NCBI GenBank assembly: GCA_964474695.1
Contig: CAYYTK010000007.1
Span: 96,039-160,038 of the forward strand
Direction of reading: 5' to 3'
DNA from: DAOUBP01 sp964474695
Lineage (GTDB): Bacteria > Chloroflexota > Anaerolineae > CG2-30-64-16
Length of the DNA: 64,000 bases
Below the pieces are notes generated by a model that saw nothing but the letters and a program-made list of their open reading frames with translations, was not told the DNA's origin and did no database searches. How positions within the stretch are numbered: position 1 is the first letter of the stretch; each line of letters opens with the position of its first letter. A program made the translations under genes and the position numbers. Shown in pieces: positions 17,669-26,660 of the stretch.

Positions 17669-18208
17669 CTATCGCAGCATCAAGACCATCAGCTCTTCAT
17701 CCCAATATCGGTCGCCCGATTTCAGCGTGCGGGGCGCAATGCCGTATTGTTGAAAGCCCAATGATCGATAAAGGCTGCGTGCCGCACGTGCGGTCGGCAC
17801 CACGGCCAGCAACAGTTGTTCCAGCCCCGCCAGCCGCCTGGCCTCCGAGATCAACGCCTGCGCCAGTGCCTTGCCCACGCCCTGGCCGCGCACCTCAGGT
17901 GCGACGAACAGGCTGACCAAGGTCCCCTTGTGGCGCTCTTTGGGGCCTTGTTCGCGAAAGAAGCCGACGATGCCGATCATTCGAGTTGAGCCGGGCATGT
18001 CGCCCGGCCCAAATGGGTCCTGCTCGAAGGCGCCCAGGTAGAAGTTCTCATTCCCGCCTTGTTGGAGCCGGCGCAGCATCGGCTCCTGGCCGCGCCGCAG
18101 CGTCTCCTCGTAGGTGGAGCCGAACGCTTCAGGGCTGTCGGTCAGTGCCTGTAACCGCAGCCGCCAGAGCGCCTCAAGATCGTCGCCGCCAAGTCGACGT
18201 ATGAACAT
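17669..18208 (-). CDS. GNAT family N-acetyltransferase
   Basis: 179 residues. The acetyl-CoA binding motif A appears as Val-Ala-Pro-Glu-Val-Arg-Gly-Gln-Gly-Val-Gly-Lys-Ala near 113-125, followed by a Tyr-Arg-Ser-Leu-Gly-Phe segment typical of motif B. The ATG at 18208 has AAGGAG upstream and is preferred over 18250. It transfers an acetyl group from acetyl-CoA to an amine; the substrate cannot be read from sequence. Encoded downstream of the tyrosine kinase gene on the same strand, 66 bp away. Confidence 0.88.
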   Translation of the reverse strand: MFIRRLGGDDLEALWRLRLQALTDSPEAFGSTYEETLRRGQEPMLRRLQQGGNENFYLGAFEQDPFGPGDMPGSTRMIGIVGFFREQGPKERHKGTLVSLFVAPEVRGQGVGKALAQALISEARRLAGLEQLLLAVVPTARAARSLYRSLGFQQYGIAPRTLKSGDRYWDEELMVLMLR

Positions 18209-18274
18209 GACCGAGCTCCTTGAAAACAAAGAGAAACTTCCGGGGGCCACGTCCGGAAGTTTCGTTGGTCGTAC

Positions 18275-19882
18275 TTATGCGGCTTTGCGCTGCCAGGGTA
18301 ATCGCAGTTTCGGTTCGTTGCGATCCCGGCGCCGGCGTTCGCTGCTCTCATCGGCGTAATAGTAGTAATAGTAGTAGTAACCCCTGCCCCGTGTATCCAT
18401 GCGGTTCAAGGCCACACCCAAGACATTGGCGCCGGTTTTGCGTAGTTCCTCCGTCGCGCCGGCCAGGGCATGCTCGCGGGTCGTGCCGGCATCTGCTACC
18501 AGTAAAACGCCGTCCACCTGCCGGCCCATGACGGCCGCGTCGGTGACCGCGAGGATGGGGGGGCTGTCGAAGATGATCACATCAGCCTGGTGCGACAGCG
18601 TTTCGATCAGTTTGGCCATGCGCTGCGAGCCCAGCAATTCGGAGGGGTTAGGCGGGATGGGGCCGCTGGTGAGCACCTGTAGGTTTTCGATCTCGGTGGG
18701 TTGGAGGTGGCCATCCAGAGAGATGTTTTCGCCATTCAGCAGGGCAGAGGTCAGCCCGGTGTTGTTGGGTACGCCGAACACCTTGTGCTGCACGGGGCGG
18801 CGGAGGTCGGTGTCGACCACGATGACCCGCTGGCCGGTTTGCGCTAACACGACGGCCAGGTTGGCCGCGGTGGTGCTTTTGCCCTCACTGGGGCTGGAGC
18901 TGCTGATCAATAGCGTGCGGATCGGCTTATCCACACTGGAAAACTGAATATTGGTCCGCAGGGCGCGATAGGCTTCGGACTCCGGGCTTTTGGTATGCAG
19001 CCAGGCGATGATCTGGCGAGTGGAATCGGTGTCTTTGAGCCGTGCGATCGCGCCCAGGGTGGAGAGGCCGCTGGCGGCGCTGACGTCATCGGGCGTCTTC
19101 ACCGTATCATCCAGGTACTCGATCAGAAACGCGGCGCCCAGGGCGAGCATCATGCCGACGATGGCTGCCAGCACGGTGTTTGTGCCGGTGCGCGGCCGGA
19201 TCGGCTTTGTGGAGGCCACGGCCGGTTCAGCGACCACGATGTTGTTGATCGATTGCGCTTCGGACAGCTTGGCTTGCTGATAGGTAGCAACCAGCGTGGA
19301 ATAGGTGCTGCGGTATTGGGCGAGGCTCGTCTCCAGGCTGGTTCGTTCCGCGTCATCAGTGACTTCCTTCAGCGCCTCAGTGGTGCGAACGATATCAGCC
19401 TGCGTGTTATCGATTTCTGCTTCCAGGTTGGCGCGCGACTCGCTGACGCGGCCGATTTGAAGCTCGCGATTTTGTTCGATGAAGACCAGCGGCAAGGTGT
19501 TGGCGATGTCGGCAATGAGGGCGTTGTCCGGCCCATCGACCTTGATGGTCAGAAGCTGCGTATCACGCACCGGGGTCACGGTGATGCCCTTCTCCAACTC
19601 TGCAGCCGGGATGCCCAGCCTTGCGGCGGTCTCCTCTAGCACCGGGCGGCTGACCAGCAGATTGGCGTAGGTGCGTGCCAGCCGCTCGCTGGTCAGAATA
19701 TCGGAATAACCGGCCGCGGTGGATGGGTTTGCGGCCTGATTGACCATCAGTGTGGCTGAGGCCTGGTAGATCTTTTGGCTGTTCCGACTGACGACGAAGG
19801 CGCTGACACCTGCCAGAGCGGTGCACAGGAGGATCAGCCAGAGCCATTTGCGCAGCAGTGTGACGTATTGCCGAAGTTCCAT
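18275..19882 (-). CDS. Polysaccharide co-polymerase/BY-type tyrosine autokinase (Wzc-like)
   Basis: 535 residues. The N-terminal Wzz domain has membrane spans at about 12-32 and 236-256 and a periplasmic or extracellular coiled coil between them. The cytoplasmic kinase has Walker A at 329-338, Walker A' (Val-Val-Asp-Thr-Asp-Leu-Arg-Arg-Pro) at about 355-363 and Walker B (Ile-Ile-Phe-Asp-Ser-Pro-Pro) near 425. The C-terminus has eight consecutive tyrosines at 502-509, then a basic tail. Such tails are autophosphorylated and control polymer length and export. A promoter is visible just upstream. It may serve the polysaccharide operon at the start of the window. Confidence 0.92.
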   Translation of the reverse strand: MELRQYVTLLRKWLWLILLCTALAGVSAFVVSRNSQKIYQASATLMVNQAANPSTAAGYSDILTSERLARTYANLLVSRPVLEETAARLGIPAAELEKGITVTPVRDTQLLTIKVDGPDNALIADIANTLPLVFIEQNRELQIGRVSESRANLEAEIDNTQADIVRTTEALKEVTDDAERTSLETSLAQYRSTYSTLVATYQQAKLSEAQSINNIVVAEPAVASTKPIRPRTGTNTVLAAIVGMMLALGAAFLIEYLDDTVKTPDDVSAASGLSTLGAIARLKDTDSTRQIIAWLHTKSPESEAYRALRTNIQFSSVDKPIRTLLISSSSPSEGKSTTAANLAVVLAQTGQRVIVVDTDLRRPVQHKVFGVPNNTGLTSALLNGENISLDGHLQPTEIENLQVLTSGPIPPNPSELLGSQRMAKLIETLSHQADVIIFDSPPILAVTDAAVMGRQVDGVLLVADAGTTREHALAGATEELRKTGANVLGVALNRMDTRGRGYYYYYYYYADESSERRRRDRNEPKLRLPWQRKAA

Positions 19883-19902
19883 GTTTGCTCCCCAGGGATC
19901 TT

Positions 19903-19931
19903 ACTATAGCACGGCCGCCTTATGAGGGCAA
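19903..19931 (-). promoter_or_regulatory. Sigma70-type promoter for the tyrosine kinase gene
   Basis: On the minus strand TTGCCC (19931-19926) and TATAGT (19908-19903) are separated by 17 bp, and a GGGGAGC ribosome site follows before the ATG at 19882. The -35 lies inside the end of the upstream methyltransferase gene, so the kinase has its own promoter. Confidence 0.6.
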
Positions 19932-21251
19932 ACCCTTCAGCCACAACGCGACTGTCTCTACGTGATAAGTCTGGGGGAAGAGATCGATCGGCTGTGCTTC
20001 GACCAGGTGGTAGCCTGCCTGAGCCAGGTAAACGGCATCGCGTGCCAGGGTGGCCGGATCGCCGGAGACGTAAACGATGCGACGCGGCCCCAGTGCGGCC
20101 AGCTCATGGATTACCACCGCACCTGCGCCGCCGAGCGGCGGATCCAGCACAGCGACGTCCACACGCAGCCCCGTGTTCTGGAGCGCCGGCAGCACCTCTT
20201 CCACCGGCCCCTCATGCAGCTCGATGTTGGGCCGATCACCCGCAGTGGCAGCCACGTTAACCGCGAAGTCCTCGCAAGCGGACGGGGATGCTTCGATGCC
20301 GACCACGGCCCGGGCCGCGCCGGCCAGAGCCAGCGAGAATAGACCGACGCCGCAGTAGGCATCCAGCAGCACGTCCGCTGGCTGCACCGCGGCATAGGCT
20401 GTCACAACGTCCACCAATGCTGCTGCGCCGACGGTGTTAACCTGGAAGACGCTTTCGGCGGAAACGCGGTAGATGCGCCCCAGCACCTCTTCGGTCAACC
20501 AGGGCTGGCCGATCAACGGCTGGACGCCGTGCGGCGTCCGAAGCGCCACCGCGGCCGGCAGGTCGATGGTTAGTGCGGGAAGATCGTCAACGGAGGAGTC
20601 AAGCAAGATCAGCGCATCTTCTGTGTTGATTCCAGCCCGCAGGCTGATCGCCTGCACTCCCAACTCAGTTGCGTCGACATCCAGGGCGGCGTACAGCTCG
20701 TCCAGCCGATCGTGCAGCAGCAGACAGCGTTCGATGGGGATGATATCGGGGCGGGCCGCGGCGCCATGCATGGCGGCGCCATGAATGGCGCAGCGAAAAC
20801 CGGTTTGGCCCTGGGGGGTCAGCGCGAACTGCGCATGATTGCGATAGCCGTAGGCCAGGAACTGCGGGGACTCGTCCTGCCCTGCCGGATCGGCCAGGGC
20901 GATGATATCTGCCACGGGCGGGTCAGTGATCCGGCCGAGGCGTTGGAGTTGATCGGCGACGATAGCCTGTTTCAGCTCGGCCTGGCGCGGGTAGGCGATG
21001 TGCTGCCATTGGCAGCCGCCGCAACGATCAGGGCCGAAATACGGGCATGGTGGTTCCACTCGATCCTGGCTGGGTTCGAGGACCTCCAGCAGCCGTGCGC
21101 GAGCCCAGCGCTCTTTTTCTTCGACGATTTCAACACGGACGCGTTCGCCCGGGATGGCATAGGGCACGAAGATAGTCTTGCCGGCGTGTCGGCCAATGGC
21201 CTCGCCGCCGTGCGCGATGGACTCGAGCGTCAGGTCGATACGTTCTGTCAT
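19920..21251 (-). CDS. TRAM-domain RumA/TrmA-like RNA methyltransferase, catalytic Cys replaced
   Basis: 443 residues with the layout of 23S rRNA (uracil-C5)-methyltransferases. A TRAM domain covers about 1-60. Iron-sulfur cluster cysteines are at 69, 77, 80 and 154. The SAM site has Tyr-Cys-Gly-Val-Gly-Leu-Phe-Ser near 300, and His-Val-Glu-Thr-Val lies near the C-terminus. The family's nucleophile motif Ser-Cys-Asn/Asp-Pro-Ala-Thr-Leu is here Ser-Gly-Asp-Pro-Ala-Thr-Leu, with Gly397 (codon 20063-20061) in place of Cys. The usual Asp-Pro-Pro-Arg is Asp-Pro-Pro-Leu. It may be inactive, retargeted, or contain a sequencing error, since GGC and TGC differ by one base. Confidence 0.85.
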   Translation of the reverse strand: MTERIDLTLESIAHGGEAIGRHAGKTIFVPYAIPGERVRVEIVEEKERWARARLLEVLEPSQDRVEPPCPYFGPDRCGGCQWQHIAYPRQAELKQAIVADQLQRLGRITDPPVADIIALADPAGQDESPQFLAYGYRNHAQFALTPQGQTGFRCAIHGAAMHGAAARPDIIPIERCLLLHDRLDELYAALDVDATELGVQAISLRAGINTEDALILLDSSVDDLPALTIDLPAAVALRTPHGVQPLIGQPWLTEEVLGRIYRVSAESVFQVNTVGAAALVDVVTAYAAVQPADVLLDAYCGVGLFSLALAGAARAVVGIEASPSACEDFAVNVAATAGDRPNIELHEGPVEEVLPALQNTGLRVDVAVLDPPLGGAGAVVIHELAALGPRRIVYVSGDPATLARDAVYLAQAGYHLVEAQPIDLFPQTYHVETVALWLKGLPS

Positions 21252-21281
21252 GTTATTCCTTCAGACCATTCCCCTGGTGTC

Positions 21282-23615
21282 TCAACTGCGCGCCGAATTC
21301 AGGAACGCTATCGCACGGCTGTCATCACCGCTCATCACCAGATCCAATACGCGGCCACCGGTGGTGGCGGGCACGTCGATCACTTTCACGAATTTCGTCC
21401 AGTTGGCTTCATCTGGCAGCAGGGCCGGCAGCGCATTCAGTGCTGTGTCGAAGAAAGCCTTGTTGAATTTGTTGCCGGTTTCGCCCGGGTAGATGGCCAG
21501 CGGGTAGATGCGCGACTCTACCAGATCCTGGAAGAAGTGCGTGCCGTAGGACAGGGTCGACCGCACCTTGCCTTTCGACCACCCGATTTCGACCAACGCC
21601 AGGGTGTTGTAGAAGTCGGAGTAGTTGACCTTGACACCTAAGTCGGGGTTTGAGCTGCCCCAGCGCCCCGGCCCCAGCAAGATGAATCGCTGGCCTTCCA
21701 GCCGTTGGTTGAGCCGTCCAATCAGCCGTGCGAGCTCGAGTTTCTGAGAGGGATTGGCCGCAGCGTACTGCTCCGGTTCGACATAGACCAGGTAAGCGAT
21801 CTGGCGCGCCTGTCCCGTGGGCACGAGCTGATCGGTGCCGAAGACGATATCGGCTTCGGGCAACTGCTGCGGCAGGCTGACCCGGTCGGGATCGGATGGG
21901 TTGTTTTGCGGCCTGCATTGCAGCAGATGCAGGTTGACACGCGGGCGCGGGTATTCATTGCCCAGACTCAGGGTGAATTCGACGTCCACCGGGTGGCTGT
22001 AGGCGAATTCCAGTGCCTTGAGAATCGTGCGCAGGTCGGCCGCGAAGGAGGTTTGGGCCAGCAGGCCATCCAGGGTGATCACCAGGGAACGCGCATCCAG
22101 GTTTCGATCCACCGACACCATCGGGTTGATGTCCTCTTCTTTGGCTACCGAGGCCAGTATCCGCAACCCCGGATAGTCGCCGCCCAACACCTCGCTCAAC
22201 GGCAGGGTGGCAAACTGATTGCGCGCCATGTCGATGATATCCATGTAGAATTGAGAGTAGTATTTGATCTCTTTGGCGCTCTTCTCCGGACGCAGATTGG
22301 GATGGCTGAGCGCCACCAGCCGCGGGTAGTCTTCGCCGCCGCGATCCACTGCGCGCGTCCCCAGGCCCACCACCAGGCGCGCAAAGCCATCCTCCCGGCG
22401 TAATTTCGGATTCCAGATATAGGGGTTGCGGCTGAAGGCCACGCCAGCCACGGCGGGGAAGTAAGCGTCGCGGTAGCGTTCTCCTTGCACCGCCTGGACC
22501 ATCACGGCCATACGCTCATCGAAGTCAAGCACGGAGTGTTGTTTGCGATAGAGCAGCACGTTCGGGTTGTAAATGCTGGCGTAGACTCTGGTGATGGCCT
22601 GGGTGAAGGCGGCCAGTTTTTCTTCGATGGCGCCCTGGTTGGGGCAGAAAACGCTTTCATACATCCCGGCGAACGAGGTGCCGAAGTTGTCTTCCAACAG
22701 GCTGGATGAGCGGACGATCAGCGGCTTGTCCCCGATGAGGGACAGCAGCTCACGGAAGTCGTCCAGGATCGCTTCGGCGAAGCGGCCTCGTGCGTAAGCT
22801 GCTTGTAGCTCAGGATATTCTTTCTCAATCTGATCGACCGGCTTGTATTTTTGATTCAGATAGCCGACCAGGCCGTTCATGGACATGAACTCGTAACTGA
22901 TATCTGCGCCGATGAAGTAGGTCTCAGGCAGCACCAGATTGAGCTGCTGACTGGAGTTGGAGAAGCGATCCAACGTGGCCTCGAGGATCTTCCAGGCCAG
23001 CACCAGGCCGGCCGCCTTACCGCCGATTTTGCCTCGTCCCACGCGATGGTCACGGATCCACTTGAGGTCATCCAGCGTGAGGTATTCCTTGGCTACGCGC
23101 ACGAATTCAAGCTCATCGCTGATCAGCGCCTTGATGAGTACGACTTTGGTTTCCTGGATGTGATGCCGGGACCGAATCTGATCCTCCGGCGAAAGGCTGG
23201 CAAATCCTTCCATCTGCTGGAAAAGGATTTCCATGGAAGCCATCTCGGGGTTGAGACTCACCACCTGCTCGGCCTTGGGCCGCTGGTTCAAGACCGCGCG
23301 GGCAATTTCCTCGAACGCGTCAGGATTCACATTGTAGGCCCAGTAGAACTCAGTGAGGTTGTCTCGCACTTTGGCCAGCCGGCGCTCCCACACGTCGGCT
23401 GTTTCTTCCTGGTAGGGATTCAGAATGCCCTCGCGGCGTTGCGATTGCACCGCTTTTTCCCTGACCTCTTCTTCGAAGCGATCCTTGTTGATGATGCCGC
23501 GCCGGTACATCTCCTGGCGCATGCGTTCGCGCATGACATCGCCCAGGATCGGGTATTGGCCGAGCATCATTTGGAGGCGTTGCAGCTTGGGAATGTGACG
23601 CGATTCGTCGGGCAT
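21282..23615 (-). CDS. PEP/pyruvate-binding domain protein
   Basis: 777 residues. The N-terminal ~200 residues are mostly helical and charged. A PPDK_N/PEP-synthase ATP-binding domain follows, with Gly-Gly-Lys-Ala-Ala-Gly-Leu near 212, Val-Arg-Ser-Ser-Ser-Leu-Leu-Glu-Asp near 310 and Leu-Leu-Gln-Cys-Arg-Pro-Gln near 575. No phosphohistidine swivel domain or PEP-utilising barrel is recognisable, so it is not a complete PEP synthase. The ATG at 23615 has AGGAGA upstream; the longer frame to 23831 crosses the promoter and is rejected. The reaction is unknown; phosphoryl transfer with ATP is likely from the fold. Confidence 0.82.
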   Translation of the reverse strand: MPDESRHIPKLQRLQMMLGQYPILGDVMRERMRQEMYRRGIINKDRFEEEVREKAVQSQRREGILNPYQEETADVWERRLAKVRDNLTEFYWAYNVNPDAFEEIARAVLNQRPKAEQVVSLNPEMASMEILFQQMEGFASLSPEDQIRSRHHIQETKVVLIKALISDELEFVRVAKEYLTLDDLKWIRDHRVGRGKIGGKAAGLVLAWKILEATLDRFSNSSQQLNLVLPETYFIGADISYEFMSMNGLVGYLNQKYKPVDQIEKEYPELQAAYARGRFAEAILDDFRELLSLIGDKPLIVRSSSLLEDNFGTSFAGMYESVFCPNQGAIEEKLAAFTQAITRVYASIYNPNVLLYRKQHSVLDFDERMAVMVQAVQGERYRDAYFPAVAGVAFSRNPYIWNPKLRREDGFARLVVGLGTRAVDRGGEDYPRLVALSHPNLRPEKSAKEIKYYSQFYMDIIDMARNQFATLPLSEVLGGDYPGLRILASVAKEEDINPMVSVDRNLDARSLVITLDGLLAQTSFAADLRTILKALEFAYSHPVDVEFTLSLGNEYPRPRVNLHLLQCRPQNNPSDPDRVSLPQQLPEADIVFGTDQLVPTGQARQIAYLVYVEPEQYAAANPSQKLELARLIGRLNQRLEGQRFILLGPGRWGSSNPDLGVKVNYSDFYNTLALVEIGWSKGKVRSTLSYGTHFFQDLVESRIYPLAIYPGETGNKFNKAFFDTALNALPALLPDEANWTKFVKVIDVPATTGGRVLDLVMSGDDSRAIAFLNSARS

Positions 23616-23645
23616 AAGTACATCTCCTGATAGATTGACGGGATA

Positions 23646-23675
23646 AGTATACCCCGGTCGGCGTATGAGAGACAA
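23646..23675 (-). promoter_or_regulatory. Promoter for the PEP/pyruvate-binding protein
   Basis: On the minus strand TTGTCT (23675-23670) and TATACT (23651-23646) are 18 bp apart, giving a leader of about 25-30 bases before the ATG at 23615. Confidence 0.55.
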
Positions 23676-23749
23676 ATGCGAGGGGTGACAGGTAGGCGCC
23701 GGCGCATCTTCCTGATCGGCTTGCGCGGCCGCATTGATCGTGCGACAAT

Positions 23750-26101
23750 ATGAAGCGCGAGACTGATCCTCTGGCTGCCGCACGATCTTCCCGCGTGCGG
23801 CCTTATGTCTCGGGCACTTATCGCGCCGCAAAAGGGGAACCGGTGCTGCTCGTCTACTTCACTATCGCCTGGGCCAGTGGCATCTCCCTGGCTTATGCCC
23901 TCTGGAATGTGGGGGCCTTGGACTGCACTACGCCTGTATGGCCGGTTGCTCTGGCGGCGTTGGGCGTTACGGTGGCGGGCTTCGCATTCTGCCGCCGGCT
24001 GCCCTGGCGCCGGGCGATGGTGATCACGCTTTTTGTGATCTTCGGCGCGTGGCGCTGCCAGACGCATCTCCGTGCGGCTTGCCCAACCCCCCAGCAACTG
24101 GCATTCTACAACGGCGGCGAGGCCAGCACGACGACAGCTACCGTCGAAGGGGTGGTGACCAGCTACCCCGACGCCGGCGATGCGCGCACCGACTATCACC
24201 TGCGGGCTGAGAAGGTGACCATTGCGGGGCGATCGCACGCCGTGCGCGGCGACCTGCTGGTGCAAGCAGGGCGGTATCCGGAGTATGGTTATGGGGACCG
24301 TCTGCGCGTCACCGGCTTCCTCCAGGCGCCGCCTGTGCTCGATGACTTCGACTACGCCGCGTTCCTGGCTCGCCAGGGGATTTATAGCATCATGCGTCGT
24401 GCTCGCGTTGAGCAGGTAGGTGCGGGCCAGGGCCAGCGATTCTGGCAACTACTGTTTGATCTGAAGGCGCGCGGCGCCGCGCTGTTGAACCGCGTCCTGC
24501 CGGAGCCGGCCGCAGCCCTGGCAAATGGCATGCTCCTGGGCATCGAAAGCGGTATCCCGGACGATCTGAGCGAGGCATTTGCCGTCACCGGCACTTCGCA
24601 CGTCATTGTGATCTCGGGCAGCAATATCGTGCTGTTTTCGGGCGTGCTGATGACAGGGTTGAGCCGCCTGGTGGGTAAGCGCCGGGCGGTTTGGCCGGTG
24701 ATGATCGGCATCATGTCCTATGTGCTGCTGGTGGGCGCAGACCCGCCGGCGCTGCGCGCCGGGTTGATGGGCGTTCTCTATGTCTTCGCGGTCTACCTGG
24801 GCAGGCAGAGCACGTCCTATGTTTCCTTGTGCGCCGCGGGCCTCTTGATGACAGCGTTGAATCCGCTGGCGCTGTTTGATGCCGGTTTCCAGCTCAGCTT
24901 CGCGGCCGCCCTGAGCCTGGTTCTGTTTACGCCAGCGATCCGGGCCTTCTTGGGGCGGACGCTTAGGCGCTGGCTAGATGCAAAGCAGGCGCGGCACATC
25001 ACCGGACTCCTGGCGGATACGGTGATCGTGACGCTTGCGGCCCAGGTGCTGGCCCTGCCGTTCATCGTCTACTACTTCGGCCGGCTGTCGCCGGTCTCGC
25101 TGCTCACCAATCTTCTGATTTTGCCCGTGCAGCCGCTGATTATGTCCGGCGGCATGGCCACGGTGATCTTCGGGATCATCTGGGAGCCGGTGGGCCGGGT
25201 GTTGGCGGCAATCCCCTGGCTGTTTCTGACTTACACAACGGCAGTTGTGCGGCTGGCTGCGGCTGTGCCGCTGGCATCGGTGGAAACCGGCAGCTTTGGC
25301 CGGGCGGCAGCATTAGCTTACCTGGGTGGCTTGCTTGCAGTTGGGTTGTGGCGGGCAGCCTATCAGCGCGGTTGGACGGCGATCCCCGCGCACCGCGCGT
25401 TTGGCTGGGCTGCCGCCGCTGCCATCCCCGTCTGGCTGGGCGCAACCGCGCTGCAGGCGTTGCCCGATGGCCGGCTGCATGTGTTTTTTGTGCCGGGCGA
25501 AGATGGTGAGGCGGTCCTGTTCGTGACGCCCGATGGCCAGCAGGTCTGGCTGTGGGACGGCCGAGGGGACGGGGAGGCGTTGGCAGATGCCGCCCAGCCA
25601 TTCTTGCGCCGCCCGGGCCGGGGGGTGGATGCGGCCATCGGTCCGCCGGGCGCCAGCCGTTGGCCGGCAACCCGGACGATCGACCCGGCGCAGTTGGCTG
25701 TTGGCGCCCGCATCCGCCTGGCCGAAGATGTGATGTTGACGCGCCTGGCGTCCGATGCGCAGGCGGTCCTGGCGCTGGAGCACCAGCGGTTCCGCCTCCT
25801 CCTGCCCACCACCCTATCGGTTGATACGCAAGCCGGCCTGTTGGCTCAGGACGCGGACCTGCACGTCACACTGCTCAAGGCGCCCGGCCCAGGCACCGGC
25901 GCCTGGCCTGCTGCCGGGTTCCTTGCAGCGGCCGCACCCCAGGTCGTACTCTGGCCCCAGGACACCACTTATCCGCCCGACGTGGCCGGGCTCCTGACCG
26001 CCCGCGGCGCGCTCAGAGCGCCGCCCGATGCCATCCTGGAAGCCATCACGGACGGCGAGCGGCTGTGGCTGCGGCAGCATGCTCCCGAGAGCCGCCGGTA
26101 A
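23750..26101 (+). CDS. comEC: ComEC/Rec2 DNA-uptake channel with degenerate hydrolase domain
   Basis: 783 residues. The N-terminal DUF4131 region has membrane spans and an OB-like segment. The Competence domain follows, with Leu-Leu-Gly-Ile-Glu-Ser-Gly-Ile-Pro and Thr-Gly-Thr-Ser-His-Val-Ile-Val-Ile-Ser-Gly-Ser-Asn near 262-290, and about ten spans in all. After residue 560, Leu-Pro-Asp-Gly-Arg-Leu-His-Val-Phe-Phe-Val aligns with the start of a ComEC metallo-beta-lactamase domain. The Asp-Val-Gly-Gln-Gly-Asp signature and the His-x-Asp-x-Asp-His metal site are absent. ComEC imports single-stranded DNA during transformation. An intact ComEC-like hydrolase is encoded 1.6 kb downstream. Confidence 0.87.
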   Translation: MKRETDPLAAARSSRVRPYVSGTYRAAKGEPVLLVYFTIAWASGISLAYALWNVGALDCTTPVWPVALAALGVTVAGFAFCRRLPWRRAMVITLFVIFGAWRCQTHLRAACPTPQQLAFYNGGEASTTTATVEGVVTSYPDAGDARTDYHLRAEKVTIAGRSHAVRGDLLVQAGRYPEYGYGDRLRVTGFLQAPPVLDDFDYAAFLARQGIYSIMRRARVEQVGAGQGQRFWQLLFDLKARGAALLNRVLPEPAAALANGMLLGIESGIPDDLSEAFAVTGTSHVIVISGSNIVLFSGVLMTGLSRLVGKRRAVWPVMIGIMSYVLLVGADPPALRAGLMGVLYVFAVYLGRQSTSYVSLCAAGLLMTALNPLALFDAGFQLSFAAALSLVLFTPAIRAFLGRTLRRWLDAKQARHITGLLADTVIVTLAAQVLALPFIVYYFGRLSPVSLLTNLLILPVQPLIMSGGMATVIFGIIWEPVGRVLAAIPWLFLTYTTAVVRLAAAVPLASVETGSFGRAAALAYLGGLLAVGLWRAAYQRGWTAIPAHRAFGWAAAAAIPVWLGATALQALPDGRLHVFFVPGEDGEAVLFVTPDGQQVWLWDGRGDGEALADAAQPFLRRPGRGVDAAIGPPGASRWPATRTIDPAQLAVGARIRLAEDVMLTRLASDAQAVLALEHQRFRLLLPTTLSVDTQAGLLAQDADLHVTLLKAPGPGTGAWPAAGFLAAAAPQVVLWPQDTTYPPDVAGLLTARGALRAPPDAILEAITDGERLWLRQHAPESRR

Positions 26102-26651
26102 GCTGCACCCGTTTCGCCATCAGGATATCCGGCTTGCCAGGCCCATTGGCGTCGGGCACAACTCCAGCCACCACAAAGCCGCACCGGCGATAGAACTCAA
26201 ACGGATGGCCCTTGAGGTTACGGATGGCTGCCAGATGGCCCGGCAGATCGGTATACAGATCGATGCCTGCCAGGGACGTCATAGCGTCCTCGTCATCCGT
26301 GCCCACCCAGAGCGTCAGGCCGCCGTGTTCGGCTACGCGTGCCTCCAGATCGGCCACCAGCGCCCGGCCGATGCCCTGCCCCTGGCGATCAGGTCGCACC
26401 ACCAGCGGGTGCAGCTCCCACACGTTGCCGCCATAGCCCGGGATGCCGCCGATCCAGCCCAGCAGCCCGGCGTCGTCCACCGCAGCCAGGCAGAGCTTGC
26501 CTGGCTCCAACGCTTCGCGCACCTCGGCCGACGCCGCTTCCAGATCCGGCCAGGCGTTGGGCCAGTGTTCGCGGAAGCCTGCCACCAACAACTCGGCCGC
26601 TTGGCGGCGCAGATGGGCAGGACTGGCGCGCGTCAGGGGAACGATATGCAT
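26046..26651 (-). CDS. GNAT family N-acetyltransferase
   Basis: 201 residues. Motif A appears as Val-Arg-Pro-Asp-Arg-Gln-Gly-Gln-Gly-Ile-Gly-Arg-Ala near 90-102, and a Tyr-Arg-Arg-Cys-Gly-Phe segment is typical of motif B. The pattern resembles aminoglycoside 6'-N-acetyltransferase-like GNATs, but substrate is not deducible. The ATG at 26651 with a GAGGTG box is preferred over GTG 26657. Its 3' end overlaps the convergent comEC gene by 56 bp. The gap to dppA upstream is 9 bp, so the two form an operon. Confidence 0.85.
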   Translation of the reverse strand: MHIVPLTRASPAHLRRQAAELLVAGFREHWPNAWPDLEAASAEVREALEPGKLCLAAVDDAGLLGWIGGIPGYGGNVWELHPLVVRPDRQGQGIGRALVADLEARVAEHGGLTLWVGTDDEDAMTSLAGIDLYTDLPGHLAAIRNLKGHPFEFYRRCGFVVAGVVPDANGPGKPDILMAKRVQLTGGSREHAAAATAARRP

Positions 26652-26660
26652 GATCACCTC

